Origin: UBA4782 sp034429195
GTDB taxonomy: Bacteria; Chloroflexota; Anaerolineae; Anaerolineales; Anaerolineaceae
Direction of reading: 5' to 3'
NCBI GenBank assembly: GCA_034429195.1
Contig: DAOUGQ010000007.1
Location: 124,001-188,000, forward strand
Length of the DNA stretch: 64,000 nt
Each line of letters begins with the position of its first letter. The stretch's first letter is position 1. A program made the position numbers and the translations under genes. This document shows positions 27,733-36,781 of the stretch, in pieces. The notes below the pieces were generated by a model. It was given only the letters and a program-made list of their open reading frames with translations, did no database searches and was not told the DNA's origin.

Positions 27733-29529
27733 TTAAATCCTTTTTGTAAGTTTTGCAAGTACCCAAGCAATAAATACGCTACCCAACATGTAGATCAAAT
27801 TATCTTTAATCAATTCCAGGATGTTGTAACCTCCAATTTGAAATTCAAGGTAGAAGAACCAAATTAATTGACTGATAAATACCGCTGAAAGCATCATCCA
27901 AAAACCATATTTCCGGTACTTCGTCAATAAGAAAATGATTTCAACCGGAACAATCGTAAGAAGGGAGTACACCAAGGATCCCCCGGGATACAGAAATTGC
28001 TCTGTGATGATCATAACTGCAGCATACACCAGAGGTCTTTTTGTTGCTGCCGCTGCGAAAAGAGCCATAACTAATGGTACGTATGAAACCAAATACCACA
28101 CCATATCACTGGTACTGTTTTGAAAGATCAATTTCATACATAATATTGAGATGACCGAAGTTAATGCGATCCAAAGGAGTGTCATCCAGAAGTTGGTTGG
28201 TTTCGATCCAGTTCGGGATGCTGCTTTGGAAGACGAACTCGCTTGTGCAATGGCACCAACCTGGTTTGAAATCCCTGTGGAAGAACCAGAAACCGAAGCT
28301 GCAACGTTTTGATTCCATAGTGGTTGTACCACCTGTGCTGAAGAAGGATGCAATAATGTATTGCATCGCAAGCAGTTGATTTGCTCCATCGGATTAGGAA
28401 ACTGGCAAACCGGGCAAGTGTTTCCAGCTTGCAAAGGTGCTTTTTCTGGAGTTAATTTAGCTGGTAGAGGTGTTACAGGTACTGCAACCTGAATTTCCTC
28501 TTCTTCATCCATCAATGCATTGGCAAATGCGGTCGCAGTCTGCCAGCGGTCTGCCGGGTCTTGCTGCAGACCAGTGGCGATGATATTACTGATGTTTTTT
28601 GAAACCAGTGGATTGATGGTATCCACTGGCTCAAATTTAAAGGGCGAATCTGCGGGATCATGAAGAGTGAGTAACTGGTGAAGAGTTGCAGAAAGTGCGT
28701 ATATATCAGAGCGGGCATCGGTTTGTCCCTTTCCATATTGCTCAGGTGGTGCGTACCCAGCAGTCCCAAATGAAGAAGTATCTTTGGATTTCCCTGGTTT
28801 AAATAATCGTGCCACCCCAAAGTCGATCAATCGGATATGCCCTTCATCATCAAACATAATGTTGGAGGGTTTGAGATCGCGGAAGACAATAGGAGGATTT
28901 TGCGAATGGAGATAATCTAATACTTCGCATAATTGCAACGCCCATCCTACTACCGTAGCCTCAGGAAATGGGGTAGAACGTGATTCCAGCATCTCTTCAA
29001 GGGTATTTCCTTCAACCAGATCCATTACCAGGTAATACTTGTTGTTTTCCTGAAAAAAATCCACCACACGAGTCAGGTTTAGATGGTTAAGGGACGCAAG
29101 CAAGGTGGCTTCATGCTTGAAGGCTTCAATCGCCTGCTGGCGCTCCATCGGATCAGTGATGGCACCATCCGACATTTCTTTCAATGCCCAATACTTACCA
29201 GAAAGGCGGGTATCAGCCACTTTATATACGGCTGCCATACCCCCTTTACCTAATTTGCTTTCGATGAGATACCGTGAAGCCAGGAGAGTATTAGGTTGCA
29301 GCAATCCCGTTTGGTTGGCAGGTGTTACTACAGGCTGTCGAGAGGATTTGGCAGTTGGAAGAGATCGCCCACGTAAAGGTTCCGCACAGTTCAAACAAAA
29401 ACGCGCCTGTACTGGATTGGAGGTTCCACAGGAAGGGCAGATCAATTCTGAGACAAGAGGTTCTGAACAATTCTGACAAAACCGGGCAACATCGCGATTT
29501 TCAATTCCACAATGAGGGCAGGTTTTCAT
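27733..29529 (-). CDS. Ser/Thr kinase with N-terminal zinc ribbons and C-terminal multi-pass membrane domain
   Basis: 598 residues. It begins with two zinc-ribbon units (CPHCGIENRDVARFCQNC and CPSCGTSNPVQARFCLNC, 1-52). A kinase domain follows (about 90-345) with GKGGMAAVY, WALKEMS, VFRDLKPSNIMF, LIDFGVARLF and GTAGYAPPEQYGKG. The catalytic loop is FRD, not HRD. Another ribbon (CPVCQFPNPMEQINCLRC, about 373-391) and a Ser-rich linker precede about five hydrophobic segments (450-598). Unlike the single-pass receptors, this kinase is tethered by an integral membrane domain with no sizeable ectodomain, so it may sense membrane state or partner proteins. The only AAGGAG lies about 15 bases before ATG 29529, rather far for a ribosome site. 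Confidence 0.9.
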   Translation of the reverse strand: MKTCPHCGIENRDVARFCQNCSEPLVSELICPSCGTSNPVQARFCLNCAEPLRGRSLPTAKSSRQPVVTPANQTGLLQPNTLLASRYLIESKLGKGGMAAVYKVADTRLSGKYWALKEMSDGAITDPMERQQAIEAFKHEATLLASLNHLNLTRVVDFFQENNKYYLVMDLVEGNTLEEMLESRSTPFPEATVVGWALQLCEVLDYLHSQNPPIVFRDLKPSNIMFDDEGHIRLIDFGVARLFKPGKSKDTSSFGTAGYAPPEQYGKGQTDARSDIYALSATLHQLLTLHDPADSPFKFEPVDTINPLVSKNISNIIATGLQQDPADRWQTATAFANALMDEEEEIQVAVPVTPLPAKLTPEKAPLQAGNTCPVCQFPNPMEQINCLRCNTLLHPSSAQVVQPLWNQNVAASVSGSSTGISNQVGAIAQASSSSKAASRTGSKPTNFWMTLLWIALTSVISILCMKLIFQNSTSDMVWYLVSYVPLVMALFAAAATKRPLVYAAVMIITEQFLYPGGSLVYSLLTIVPVEIIFLLTKYRKYGFWMMLSAVFISQLIWFFYLEFQIGGYNILELIKDNLIYMLGSVFIAWVLAKLTKRI

Positions 29530-29555
29530 AAATGAATTGAATAACTCCTTCCAAA

Positions 29556-29635
29556 CAAGGCTGTTCAGGCAAAGCCATCTGCCAGCTCAAAGATTGGTAT
29601 TCTCTGGTTAGCAAAGGGCTTATTGAACAGCCTTG
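29556..29635 (-). repeat. 80-nt branched inverted repeat between zinc-ribbon gene and kinase
   Basis: Outer perfect 12-bp arms (29556-29567 with 29624-29635) enclose a second pairing (29572-29576 with 29618-29622) and a third (29582-29585 with 29604-29607). On the minus strand it is followed by TTT. It lies 27 nt upstream of ATG 29529 and 44 nt after the previous stop. It could be a terminator of the upstream gene or a structured leader of the kinase. Confidence 0.45.
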
Positions 29636-29679
29636 AGATGTACCAATAACCTGAGAATTCAGGTTTTACTATTTACATC

Positions 29680-30921
29680 TTACTTCTCAACAATTGCAAC
29701 CGAGTCCAATAATCCATAACCCGAGAAGGTCAACCATCCAGGTTGATCGACATCTGGTGGAGCCATTTCGACAACACAAATTCCTTCCCCTTCATCCATG
29801 GATAATTCAACAGAAACAGGGCTTATCTCAATGGAATACGTGTGAGGATCTGTATCAATGGCTTTCTGGATCGTGCAATATGCAATTTCAGCACCATCGG
29901 GATTTAGAACGACCATAGTCTGCTTCTCTACACTCAGTTCCACATGGATACCACTTGCCGGTAATTTATCAGCAATAGCAGTTTCCGTCGTTGCCCAATC
30001 CACTTCCAACACATTATTTGGAGCGGTTTCCAATAACGTTGCAGTAAATTCAATCGCTGAATCTTCCGGAAGAGTGAAGCTTTCCTTCGTCGTGATCCCT
30101 GAATCACCAGGTTGGGTGCTTGAGAGAGTGCACATACCCGTTGCTTCATCCAAAATCGCCAGGCTTGGACCCCAGAGTGTCCACATTTCCAAATCCTTAG
30201 AGAATTCATCTCTAAATAAATCGGTAATGGGTTCTTCTGTGGCAACAATTGTTGGGATGGGTGTCATGGTTGGAGTAGCCGTCTCTGTAGGAGTTGGTTC
30301 TTCTGTTTCGGTCACCTCTGGCGTTTCTGTCACTTTAGAGGTTTCAGTGACTTCAACCGTGGGAGTCCCTTTGGTGAATTTGCCGATAACTTCATCGATC
30401 TTGTCTTTGGGAAGAACACCTGTAAAGTAGAGCGCTACAAGAACAGCAACTGCACATAAGAAGAGCAGAACCAAAACAAGCAGAACGATCCAACCCTTTT
30501 TGCCACCCTTTTTCTTGCGTGGAGGTTTCCCTTCTGGAGGAGGTGGGGGCACCGGTGGAATACCCGCAGGGGGTGTCGTTTCTACAACGGGCACCTCACC
30601 CTGAGCCGGTTGAGGTACAGGAGGAATCACGGAGGCGGCTGCAGGTATCAGTGGCTTTCCACAAAAGTTACAAAACTTTGCGCCTTCGCGTACCACTTTA
30701 TGACAATGCGGACAGACTACCCCGTTTGTGGGTGCTGGAGCAGGGGTTGCTTCAGGTTGAGAAGCAACAGGTTGAGAAACTTCTGCCTGTGGTACAGGAG
30801 CTTGCTGAGGCACATTAACTTGAGAAAGTGGAGTGGTACCAGGGATTTCTGCGCCACAGCTACCACAAAACTTTGCTCCGATTCGAACAGGTTTTCCACA
30901 ATTCTGGCAGGTTGCTGACAC
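29680..30921 (-). CDS. Zinc-ribbon single-pass membrane protein with beta-sandwich-like ectodomain
   Basis: About 413 residues. The start chosen is GTG 30921, because the strong site GGAGGTGA lies directly before it. In-frame ATGs at 30933 and 30984 would place that site inside or after the start. Two zinc-ribbon units (CQNCGKPVRIGAKFCGSCG and CPHCHKVVREGAKFCNFCG) are separated by Pro/Ala/Gln-rich linkers. A basic patch (PPRKKKGGKKG) precedes one membrane helix of about 23 residues, then a Thr/Glu/Pro-rich stalk. The ectodomain (last 190 residues, from LFRDEFSKDLEMWTLWG) resembles DUF1080/LamG-type beta-sandwiches. With no kinase domain, it looks like the shared chassis of this locus (cytoplasmic zinc ribbon, membrane, sensor) without an enzyme, perhaps a co-receptor. 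Confidence 0.8.
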   Translation of the reverse strand: MSATCQNCGKPVRIGAKFCGSCGAEIPGTTPLSQVNVPQQAPVPQAEVSQPVASQPEATPAPAPTNGVVCPHCHKVVREGAKFCNFCGKPLIPAAASVIPPVPQPAQGEVPVVETTPPAGIPPVPPPPPEGKPPRKKKGGKKGWIVLLVLVLLFLCAVAVLVALYFTGVLPKDKIDEVIGKFTKGTPTVEVTETSKVTETPEVTETEEPTPTETATPTMTPIPTIVATEEPITDLFRDEFSKDLEMWTLWGPSLAILDEATGMCTLSSTQPGDSGITTKESFTLPEDSAIEFTATLLETAPNNVLEVDWATTETAIADKLPASGIHVELSVEKQTMVVLNPDGAEIAYCTIQKAIDTDPHTYSIEISPVSVELSMDEGEGICVVEMAPPDVDQPGWLTFSGYGLLDSVAIVEK

Positions 30922-31050
30922 ATTCACCTCCATATTACATGAAATTGATAAAAACTGAATTGAAAATGGGTGAAAAGAACCCACATGAATCTACCCAAAT
31001 AAATTGTACACCATACAATTCCATTTTCTATCAACAAATTTTCATCATTT

Positions 31051-33102
31051 TTAAGGATTTAACCTACTGATAATATCCTGTACTAATGCATTTTGTGGAT
31101 TGATCCGTTGAGCGATGGATAATTCTGTCATCGCTTCTTGATGACAGTTCAGGCAACTTAACACCAGGAACAAACGAGCATGAATATTAGCGTCATCAGG
31201 GGTGATCGAAGCAGCTTTTCGAAAAGCATCCAAAGCATTACGGTATTTCTTCTGTTCCATATAAATTTCACCCACAAAGTAAAAAGCGTATGCGTTTTTG
31301 GGATTTAATTTTTGCGCTTGTTGCAATTCTTTCAATGCCTGTTTATGACGGTGCTGGTGATAGAATACCCTTCCCATCAGTACGGCAACATCAGAATCGG
31401 AAGGCAGTTGCTTTCGCAAGGATTTTGCTAGGGTTTCTGCATCTTGGTATTGCCCATTAAGAAGAAGAGCTTCACTAAGTTTGAGAGCAATCTGATTATC
31501 AAAGGGATGTTTTTGTAATTGTGCCTCTAGAATTCGCACTACAGGAGCATATCTTTTCTGTTTCTTATAGAGATCGATCAACAGGTCAATGGATTTTAAA
31601 TGGTCTGGATCCAGACGGTAATTATTTTCCAGTAAATTGATCGCCTGATTGAAGGATCCTATGATACAGTATGCCAATGCGAGGATAAAAGTCAGGTCAA
31701 TATCTTTGCTGAAACGCTGCATTCCCTTCTCTAAAAGATTGATCGTATCAATGGGACGTTTCAATTCAATATAGCTTAGCCCCAATTCGCTGTAGATTTG
31801 TGCGGTATGGACACCCATTTGTAATAACGATTCATAGCTTACAGCCGCTTGTTGGTACCGTTCTTGTTGAAAGGATTGTTTTGCTTGTGTCAGGATTACC
31901 TGAGCTTGCTGAAACGCAGGTGTGCCAGGCGCAGGTGGTTGCATTGAAGCAAATACCTGGCTGGCTGAATTAACTGGATTTCTTATTGGGTTTATGACCG
32001 GCATGAGCGCTGTCCGACAATGCGGACAAAATTTTGCTCCTGGTCGAGCAACACTATTACATTTCGGGCAGCGATTTTGTCCGGGAGCTGCAAGCGATTG
32101 ATCAGTACCGCAACGTGAACAGTATTTTGCACCTGTTCGTAAAGCGTTACCGCAAATTTTGCAGGTATTCACAATTTGCGGATGAGGCGAAGAAGGTGAA
32201 GGTACAACGGGTTTAGGGGAAGGTGGCACAGGCTGTGGTTTATTCCCATAGATTGGCGACTTCTTTCCCTGAACCGCTCGAAGAGCATCCAATAGTTCTG
32301 TTGCATTTTGATATCTCTGTAGGCTATCCAGCGACATGGCTTTCAGGATGATCGCGTCCAGGGCTTTTGGTATATTTTTGTTGAACTTACTGGGAGCAGG
32401 CAATTCAGCCGATTGAATAAGTCGTTCAGAAGCATCAGTAGGTATCTGTATTGTAAGCAGGCAATATAGTGTAGCACCCAGAGCGTATACATCAGATCGT
32501 GTGTCTGTGCCACTTCCGCTGCCATACTGCTCGGGTGGAGAAAATCCCGATGAGACTGCCTTTGCCATACGTACCGTTTTCGCTTTGGGATCAACTTTAG
32601 CAATCCCAAAATCTACCAGCACAGCCTGGCCAGATGTATTGAGTCGCACATTACTTGGTTTGATATCGCGGTGAACGATAGGTGGGGTTCGTTTATGAAT
32701 ATAGGCTACTGCCTCACACAACTGAGTGATCCAATCCATCACCTGATCAAAGGGAAGCATAATGCCCTTGGTCTCAGCATCTGCGATAAATTCGAGTAAA
32801 TCCTGCCCTTCGATATAATCCATGACAAGGTAATAAGATCGCCCCTCACTAAAGAAATCAGAGACGCGTACCAGCCCATGATGGTTGAGGGATGCCAGTA
32901 GCTTTGCTTCGTTGGCAAACAAAGCCTGCGATTCGGGAGTGGCATCCATCAATTCTTTGATAGCTACTTTCTTATCAGCCAACCGGATATCCTCTGCCAG
33001 ATAGACGGCGCCATAACCACCCTCTCCCAGTTTACGCACAATTTTGTAACGTTGACTGAGCATGGTGCCTTGACGTAGTGTATCGAATGAGTTGGCAGCC
33101 AT
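31051..33102 (-). CDS. Soluble Ser/Thr kinase with zinc ribbons and TPR repeats
   Basis: 683 residues without a membrane segment. Kinase about 17-275: GEGGYGAVYLAEDI, VAIKELMDA, VHRDIKPSNVRL, VDFGIAKV, SSGFSPPEQYGSGSGTDTRSDVYALG. A Pro-rich linker leads to two zinc ribbons (CKICGNALRTGAKYCSRCG and CPKCNSVARPGAKFCPHC, about 315-375). The C-terminal 280 residues are about eight TPR helices, for example AVSYESLLQMGVHTAQIYSE, ALKELQQAQKLNPKNAYAFY and ALDAFRKAASITPDDANIH. TPRs bind proteins, so this may be the cytoplasmic hub kinase that docks other members. A closer ribosome site (AAGGC) precedes ATG 33063, but paralogue alignment favours 33102. Confidence 0.92.
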   Translation of the reverse strand: MAANSFDTLRQGTMLSQRYKIVRKLGEGGYGAVYLAEDIRLADKKVAIKELMDATPESQALFANEAKLLASLNHHGLVRVSDFFSEGRSYYLVMDYIEGQDLLEFIADAETKGIMLPFDQVMDWITQLCEAVAYIHKRTPPIVHRDIKPSNVRLNTSGQAVLVDFGIAKVDPKAKTVRMAKAVSSGFSPPEQYGSGSGTDTRSDVYALGATLYCLLTIQIPTDASERLIQSAELPAPSKFNKNIPKALDAIILKAMSLDSLQRYQNATELLDALRAVQGKKSPIYGNKPQPVPPSPKPVVPSPSSPHPQIVNTCKICGNALRTGAKYCSRCGTDQSLAAPGQNRCPKCNSVARPGAKFCPHCRTALMPVINPIRNPVNSASQVFASMQPPAPGTPAFQQAQVILTQAKQSFQQERYQQAAVSYESLLQMGVHTAQIYSELGLSYIELKRPIDTINLLEKGMQRFSKDIDLTFILALAYCIIGSFNQAINLLENNYRLDPDHLKSIDLLIDLYKKQKRYAPVVRILEAQLQKHPFDNQIALKLSEALLLNGQYQDAETLAKSLRKQLPSDSDVAVLMGRVFYHQHRHKQALKELQQAQKLNPKNAYAFYFVGEIYMEQKKYRNALDAFRKAASITPDDANIHARLFLVLSCLNCHQEAMTELSIAQRINPQNALVQDIISRLNP

Positions 33103-33126
33103 AGAAAGTCGTTGTTCTCCGTTGAG

Positions 33127-34041
33127 TTACCGTAATTTGAATTGCATTTTGGCAGCACCGATGGTAATGAGATCCCCATCTTTCAATGGAAGCGTTGCAC
33201 CGGTGGCAAGCGTTGTTTGATTCACAAATACTGGTTGATTATCGGCAGTGTTCTGGATAATGAATCCCTTTGCTTCTTTGAGAACCTGGGCATGATTTTT
33301 CTTCACCCCCTCATCAGGAATGTACACATCACAGGCATCTGAAGAACCAATCGTTGTTCTCCCGATCACAGATATTTCGGTGTTCGTACGTTTTCCAGCT
33401 ATTACTTTGATTATTGCGTCCTTAGCCAGTTCAACCGTCGCAGCAATGATGCCGCCCAGGCATGCACCGATCAAAACAATACCAACCGCAGAGAGGAATA
33501 CCTGTGCCTGTCCACTGCTTTGTAGAAATACCTGGGTGAGCAGGTCATAAATAATTCCGCCTATCAAACCAGCGATCATACCACCCAACAGGCTGAAACC
33601 AATACGTTTGATTTTCAAGCTTAATATTCCCAGACCCAATCCCAAAAAAGCTCCAAATGAAACCCAACCAATGATGCGCGCCAGGAAACCTCCAAGGGTA
33701 AAACTGCCAAACAGGGGATCCACCAGGAATGATATTTCGAGATTTCCGATGAAAACAAATGCCAGCCCCCCCAATCCAAGACCCAAACCTCCACTGATGG
33801 CGCCAGCGATCAAACCACCTATTAATCCTAAAATGGTTCTTAAAATCGAGCGTTTGACCAGCAAACCCTCCATGATTCCAATCGCGCCTCCAATAAACAA
33901 TCCAACACCAATGCCAGAGAGCACATTCGAGAGATGCACATTCCAATCATCCATAGGGATGAGCCCAACGATCAACCAACCTAATATTCCACCGATGCAC
34001 CCGAGTACAACATTAAAGTAAATTTGCCAGGTCTTATTCAT
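33127..34041 (-). CDS. Multi-pass membrane protein with C-terminal FHA domain
   Basis: 304 residues. Residues 8-205 are glycine-rich hydrophobic segments, about six, with GxxxG-type patterns (GCIGGILGWLIVG, GLIGGLIAGAISGGLGLG), suggesting tight helix packing. The last 85 residues are an FHA domain (VIGRTTIGSSDACDVYI, NHAQVLKEAKGF, PLKDGDLITIGAAKMQF). The Arg-Ser/His-Asn pattern is partly changed: KKNH replaces SxxH. FHA domains bind phospho-threonine, so this could recruit phosphorylated partners to the membrane. AAAGGG precedes ATG 34041. It lies 24 nt upstream of the TPR kinase. Confidence 0.88.
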   Translation of the reverse strand: MNKTWQIYFNVVLGCIGGILGWLIVGLIPMDDWNVHLSNVLSGIGVGLFIGGAIGIMEGLLVKRSILRTILGLIGGLIAGAISGGLGLGLGGLAFVFIGNLEISFLVDPLFGSFTLGGFLARIIGWVSFGAFLGLGLGILSLKIKRIGFSLLGGMIAGLIGGIIYDLLTQVFLQSSGQAQVFLSAVGIVLIGACLGGIIAATVELAKDAIIKVIAGKRTNTEISVIGRTTIGSSDACDVYIPDEGVKKNHAQVLKEAKGFIIQNTADNQPVFVNQTTLATGATLPLKDGDLITIGAAKMQFKLR

Positions 34042-34076
34042 AATTCCCTTTCTGGTTCATCTTGGTGCACATGCAA

Positions 34077-35450
34077 CTATTCAAGTTTGCTGCCACAAGT
34101 TGGGCAGAACTTCGCCCCTGGTTTTCGTGGAGATCCACATTTTGGACATGTTACAGAAAAAGTGCTACCCATTCCTTCAACGACTGAACCGCACTGATTA
34201 CAGAACCGGGCGCCTGGTTTAAGCGGATTTCCGCATTTAGCACAGGTGATGGCGGCAACCGTTTTTACCGGAGCAGGAGGGATTATTGGCAGTCCAGAGG
34301 AAATTTCCTCTCCAGGTACAGGAGAGACGTCGTTTTTTTGATTGGTTGGTAGAGATGGTATTACTGGCTGTTTTTCAGGAGGATTGACAGGTGTTTCGAA
34401 AGCTTGAGGAGATTTCTTCCTATTGAACAGGATGATCGCAAATGGGATAACGAGAGCCAATCCTAAAGGAGCCAGACAGCCTAATCCCACCCAAATATTG
34501 GATTTCAGGTTGATCAAGTGTGGCTCCAGGTATCCAGCACTGACAGTACTGCCCCCAACCTCAATCTCGATATTTCGCCGCGTGCCATCATAATCTGGGC
34601 GGGGAGTTGTATAGGTGATCTTATATTGTGTAGCCAGAACCGCACCAATATTATCGATAATGTTGGTAAATTCTTCTCCTGCTTCCAGGTCATAGAATGT
34701 ACCATTCGTATCATCAGCCAATTCCTGAAATTCTGGCACCCAGGATACAGCGATGGGATAAACCGAGATCTGGCGAGGTGACGTTAACAATGCCAGGGTG
34801 TTCTCATAAGTCAGATCAGGGTCAGTGAACTCTGAGCCTTCGTCAGGATAGTCTCCATAATAATGGATCCGGTCATCCGTGATGAGCAGGAATAAAACTT
34901 GTGAATCCTCTCGAAAGCTCATCTTTGTAGCTTCTTTCAAGGCGCCAAAGGTATTTTCTGGATCATCCCCACCGCCTTTGGCAACAAGTTCAGACAGCCA
35001 TGCCTTGAATTCTGATACACTGCTAGTCAAAGAGTAATCTGAGTTGTACACGCCTCGAATTTCATCTCCGAAAGTGATCAATCCCAGTCGGTAATCACGA
35101 CCTTCTTTTTCCAGATTTTCAGCAAACTCGGTACAGGAATTGATCGCACCGTTGATTTCAACATCCATACTGCCCGTCGTGTCGAAGACAAAGACGATAT
35201 CTACAGGTCGATTTTCTCCGATACCTGCAAATTCAGTTATTTTTGCCTTTTTCCCATCTTCATACACGGTAAAGTCATCTTTAGTGAGGTTGGTCACCGG
35301 CTCGCCGTCTGAATCGGTCACGTTGACATACAGCGTCACTTCAGGCAGTTGAGAAACATCCACCTGGCCTATTTCAATCTCATACTCATCATCGCCACCA
35401 AATGAAAGGAGATTGAACGCAAGAAATAAAATGAGAACCAGTCTTTTCAT
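34077..35450 (-). CDS. Extracellular VWA-domain protein with membrane helix and cytoplasmic zinc ribbons
   Basis: 457 residues from ATG 35450 (AGGA five bases upstream; a GTG at 35462 is in frame). A signal-like hydrophobic N-terminus is followed by a beta domain (about 30-85: VTLYVNVTDSDGEPVTNLTKDDFTVYEDG), then a VWA domain (about 90-290) with MIDAS DTTGSMD and LFLLITDD. One membrane helix (about 316-340) with a following KK leads to a Pro-rich linker and two zinc ribbons (CAKCGNPLKPGARFCNQCG and CPKCGSPRKPGAKFCPTCG). So the metal-ion adhesion domain is outside and the ribbon inside. This orientation differs from the three cytoplasmic VWA paralogues in the locus and suits sensing of an external partner. 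Confidence 0.9.
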   Translation of the reverse strand: MKRLVLILFLAFNLLSFGGDDEYEIEIGQVDVSQLPEVTLYVNVTDSDGEPVTNLTKDDFTVYEDGKKAKITEFAGIGENRPVDIVFVFDTTGSMDVEINGAINSCTEFAENLEKEGRDYRLGLITFGDEIRGVYNSDYSLTSSVSEFKAWLSELVAKGGGDDPENTFGALKEATKMSFREDSQVLFLLITDDRIHYYGDYPDEGSEFTDPDLTYENTLALLTSPRQISVYPIAVSWVPEFQELADDTNGTFYDLEAGEEFTNIIDNIGAVLATQYKITYTTPRPDYDGTRRNIEIEVGGSTVSAGYLEPHLINLKSNIWVGLGCLAPLGLALVIPFAIILFNRKKSPQAFETPVNPPEKQPVIPSLPTNQKNDVSPVPGEEISSGLPIIPPAPVKTVAAITCAKCGNPLKPGARFCNQCGSVVEGMGSTFSVTCPKCGSPRKPGAKFCPTCGSKLE

Positions 35451-35484
35451 GCCTTTCCTCACTTACCCTGATAGAAAGAAACTT

Positions 35485-36744
35485 CTATTGCAGTCGAACA
35501 GTCTTTCGGCTGGTCAAGCGAATAGTCTTTGAACCTTCTTCTGAGATACCTTTTCCTTGTTCAAGGTTCTGAGCTTCCTTTTCCATCTGCTGTGCGAGTT
35601 GCGTTTCGCCCTGATTCAGCAAAATGGTAACGGCCTGGCGTAACCGTTGGGTTGCTCCGCTGATGTTGCCCATTGAAGCCTCATCCAACGCCTGGGTTTG
35701 CAACTTGAAGGCGGTAACCTTTTCAACAATGTTCATCACCTTGCCATTCAATTGATTTGCCAATGCCGGATTTGAAGTAAAGTTGACGATCAAATCAACT
35801 GATTCTCTTCCTGGTCCCTGGCTGATCGTCGAATAGGTAGCATCCACCTGGGCAGCTCGTACAGCGCCTTCGGGTCTAGGAGGCAGCATCAATTCGACCA
35901 GAAATGCCGCACCAGCTTTTTCCAGATCACCCACAGGCATAACCACTGACCTTCCTTGAATAGTGTTCAATCCAATATCTTTAATCATCGGGGTTACCTG
36001 CCAAACACGGCGGGCTTCCACACCTTGTACCATCCGCAAAGTAACAGTTACGTCCTTGCTGACTACTTGCATACTCTGAAACACCTGTTGGAAGATGCTG
36101 AAAGCTTGATCTGGAGATGCAATATAATCGGTATATCCTGCTCTACTACCTGGGGCTGCCAGCAAGCTGCGATCTGAAAGTTCCTGAACAAAATCGGTAT
36201 TCCAATCGCTGCCCAATCCCAACCCGATGATCGGTACCCCGTAGGCACCCGCGTTATCTGCTTCACGGAAAGAATCCGCTTCTCTGTCGGTAGCTTCACC
36301 ATCGGTCAGAAGCACAATGCGACTGATGCGGTCTGCGGTATTATAGGTGTTCACCTGCTTGATCGCTTCACGAATGGCGGGAGCCATAGTTGTGCCACCT
36401 GCATCTTTGATGCTGTCTACCTTCCGCTTGAGCGCAGCCTTATCGAGCACTCCCTGGGCAGGAATAAGTACCTGCATGGTGGATTCAAAAGTGATGATTG
36501 AAATCACATCCATCGGCTCGAGCTGGTCGATTATATTCTTCACCGCCTCACGCATGGTGCGTATTTTCTCGCCCGACATAGAGCCACTACGATCCAATAC
36601 CAGGGCAAAATTGAGCGGCATACGGACATTTGCCATTGCATTACCTGGCGTAACTTCTGTTAATACGTATAATAGTTGTGGCTGATTTAGCATTGGAATG
36701 TAACTTTTATTTGTTAAGCTGGTAAGCTGTAAAATATCTGACAT
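35485..36744 (-). CDS. Cytoplasmic VWA-domain protein (YfbK/CaCA type) with C-terminal helical region
   Basis: 419 residues from ATG 36744, five bases after GGAGG; the ATG at 36747 is too close. VWA domain about 45-215 with a complete MIDAS: DRSGSMSGEK, the Thr loop GGTTMAPAI and LLTDGEATD. A beta-rich middle (about 225-335) and a helical C-terminus (VTAFKLQTQALDEASMGNIS and ATQRLRQAVTILLNQGE) follow. No signal or membrane helix is present. VWA MIDAS domains bind protein partners through Mg2+. Two close paralogues lie at 40606 and 48976 with the same three-part layout. Such proteins often act as scaffolds for kinases or ATPases; which partner applies here is not visible. Confidence 0.9.
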   Translation of the reverse strand: MSDILQLTSLTNKSYIPMLNQPQLLYVLTEVTPGNAMANVRMPLNFALVLDRSGSMSGEKIRTMREAVKNIIDQLEPMDVISIITFESTMQVLIPAQGVLDKAALKRKVDSIKDAGGTTMAPAIREAIKQVNTYNTADRISRIVLLTDGEATDREADSFREADNAGAYGVPIIGLGLGSDWNTDFVQELSDRSLLAAPGSRAGYTDYIASPDQAFSIFQQVFQSMQVVSKDVTVTLRMVQGVEARRVWQVTPMIKDIGLNTIQGRSVVMPVGDLEKAGAAFLVELMLPPRPEGAVRAAQVDATYSTISQGPGRESVDLIVNFTSNPALANQLNGKVMNIVEKVTAFKLQTQALDEASMGNISGATQRLRQAVTILLNQGETQLAQQMEKEAQNLEQGKGISEEGSKTIRLTSRKTVRLQ

Positions 36745-36781
36745 CATATCCTCCTATGGCAATCGTTTTGCCAATAATGAA

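Noticed and set aside
33608..34021. 137-codon plus-strand frame, Pro/Lys/Asn-rich
   Set aside because: It is antisense to the glycine-rich membrane region of the FHA protein; its low-complexity composition is the mirror of GGx codons, and it has no ribosome site or domain.
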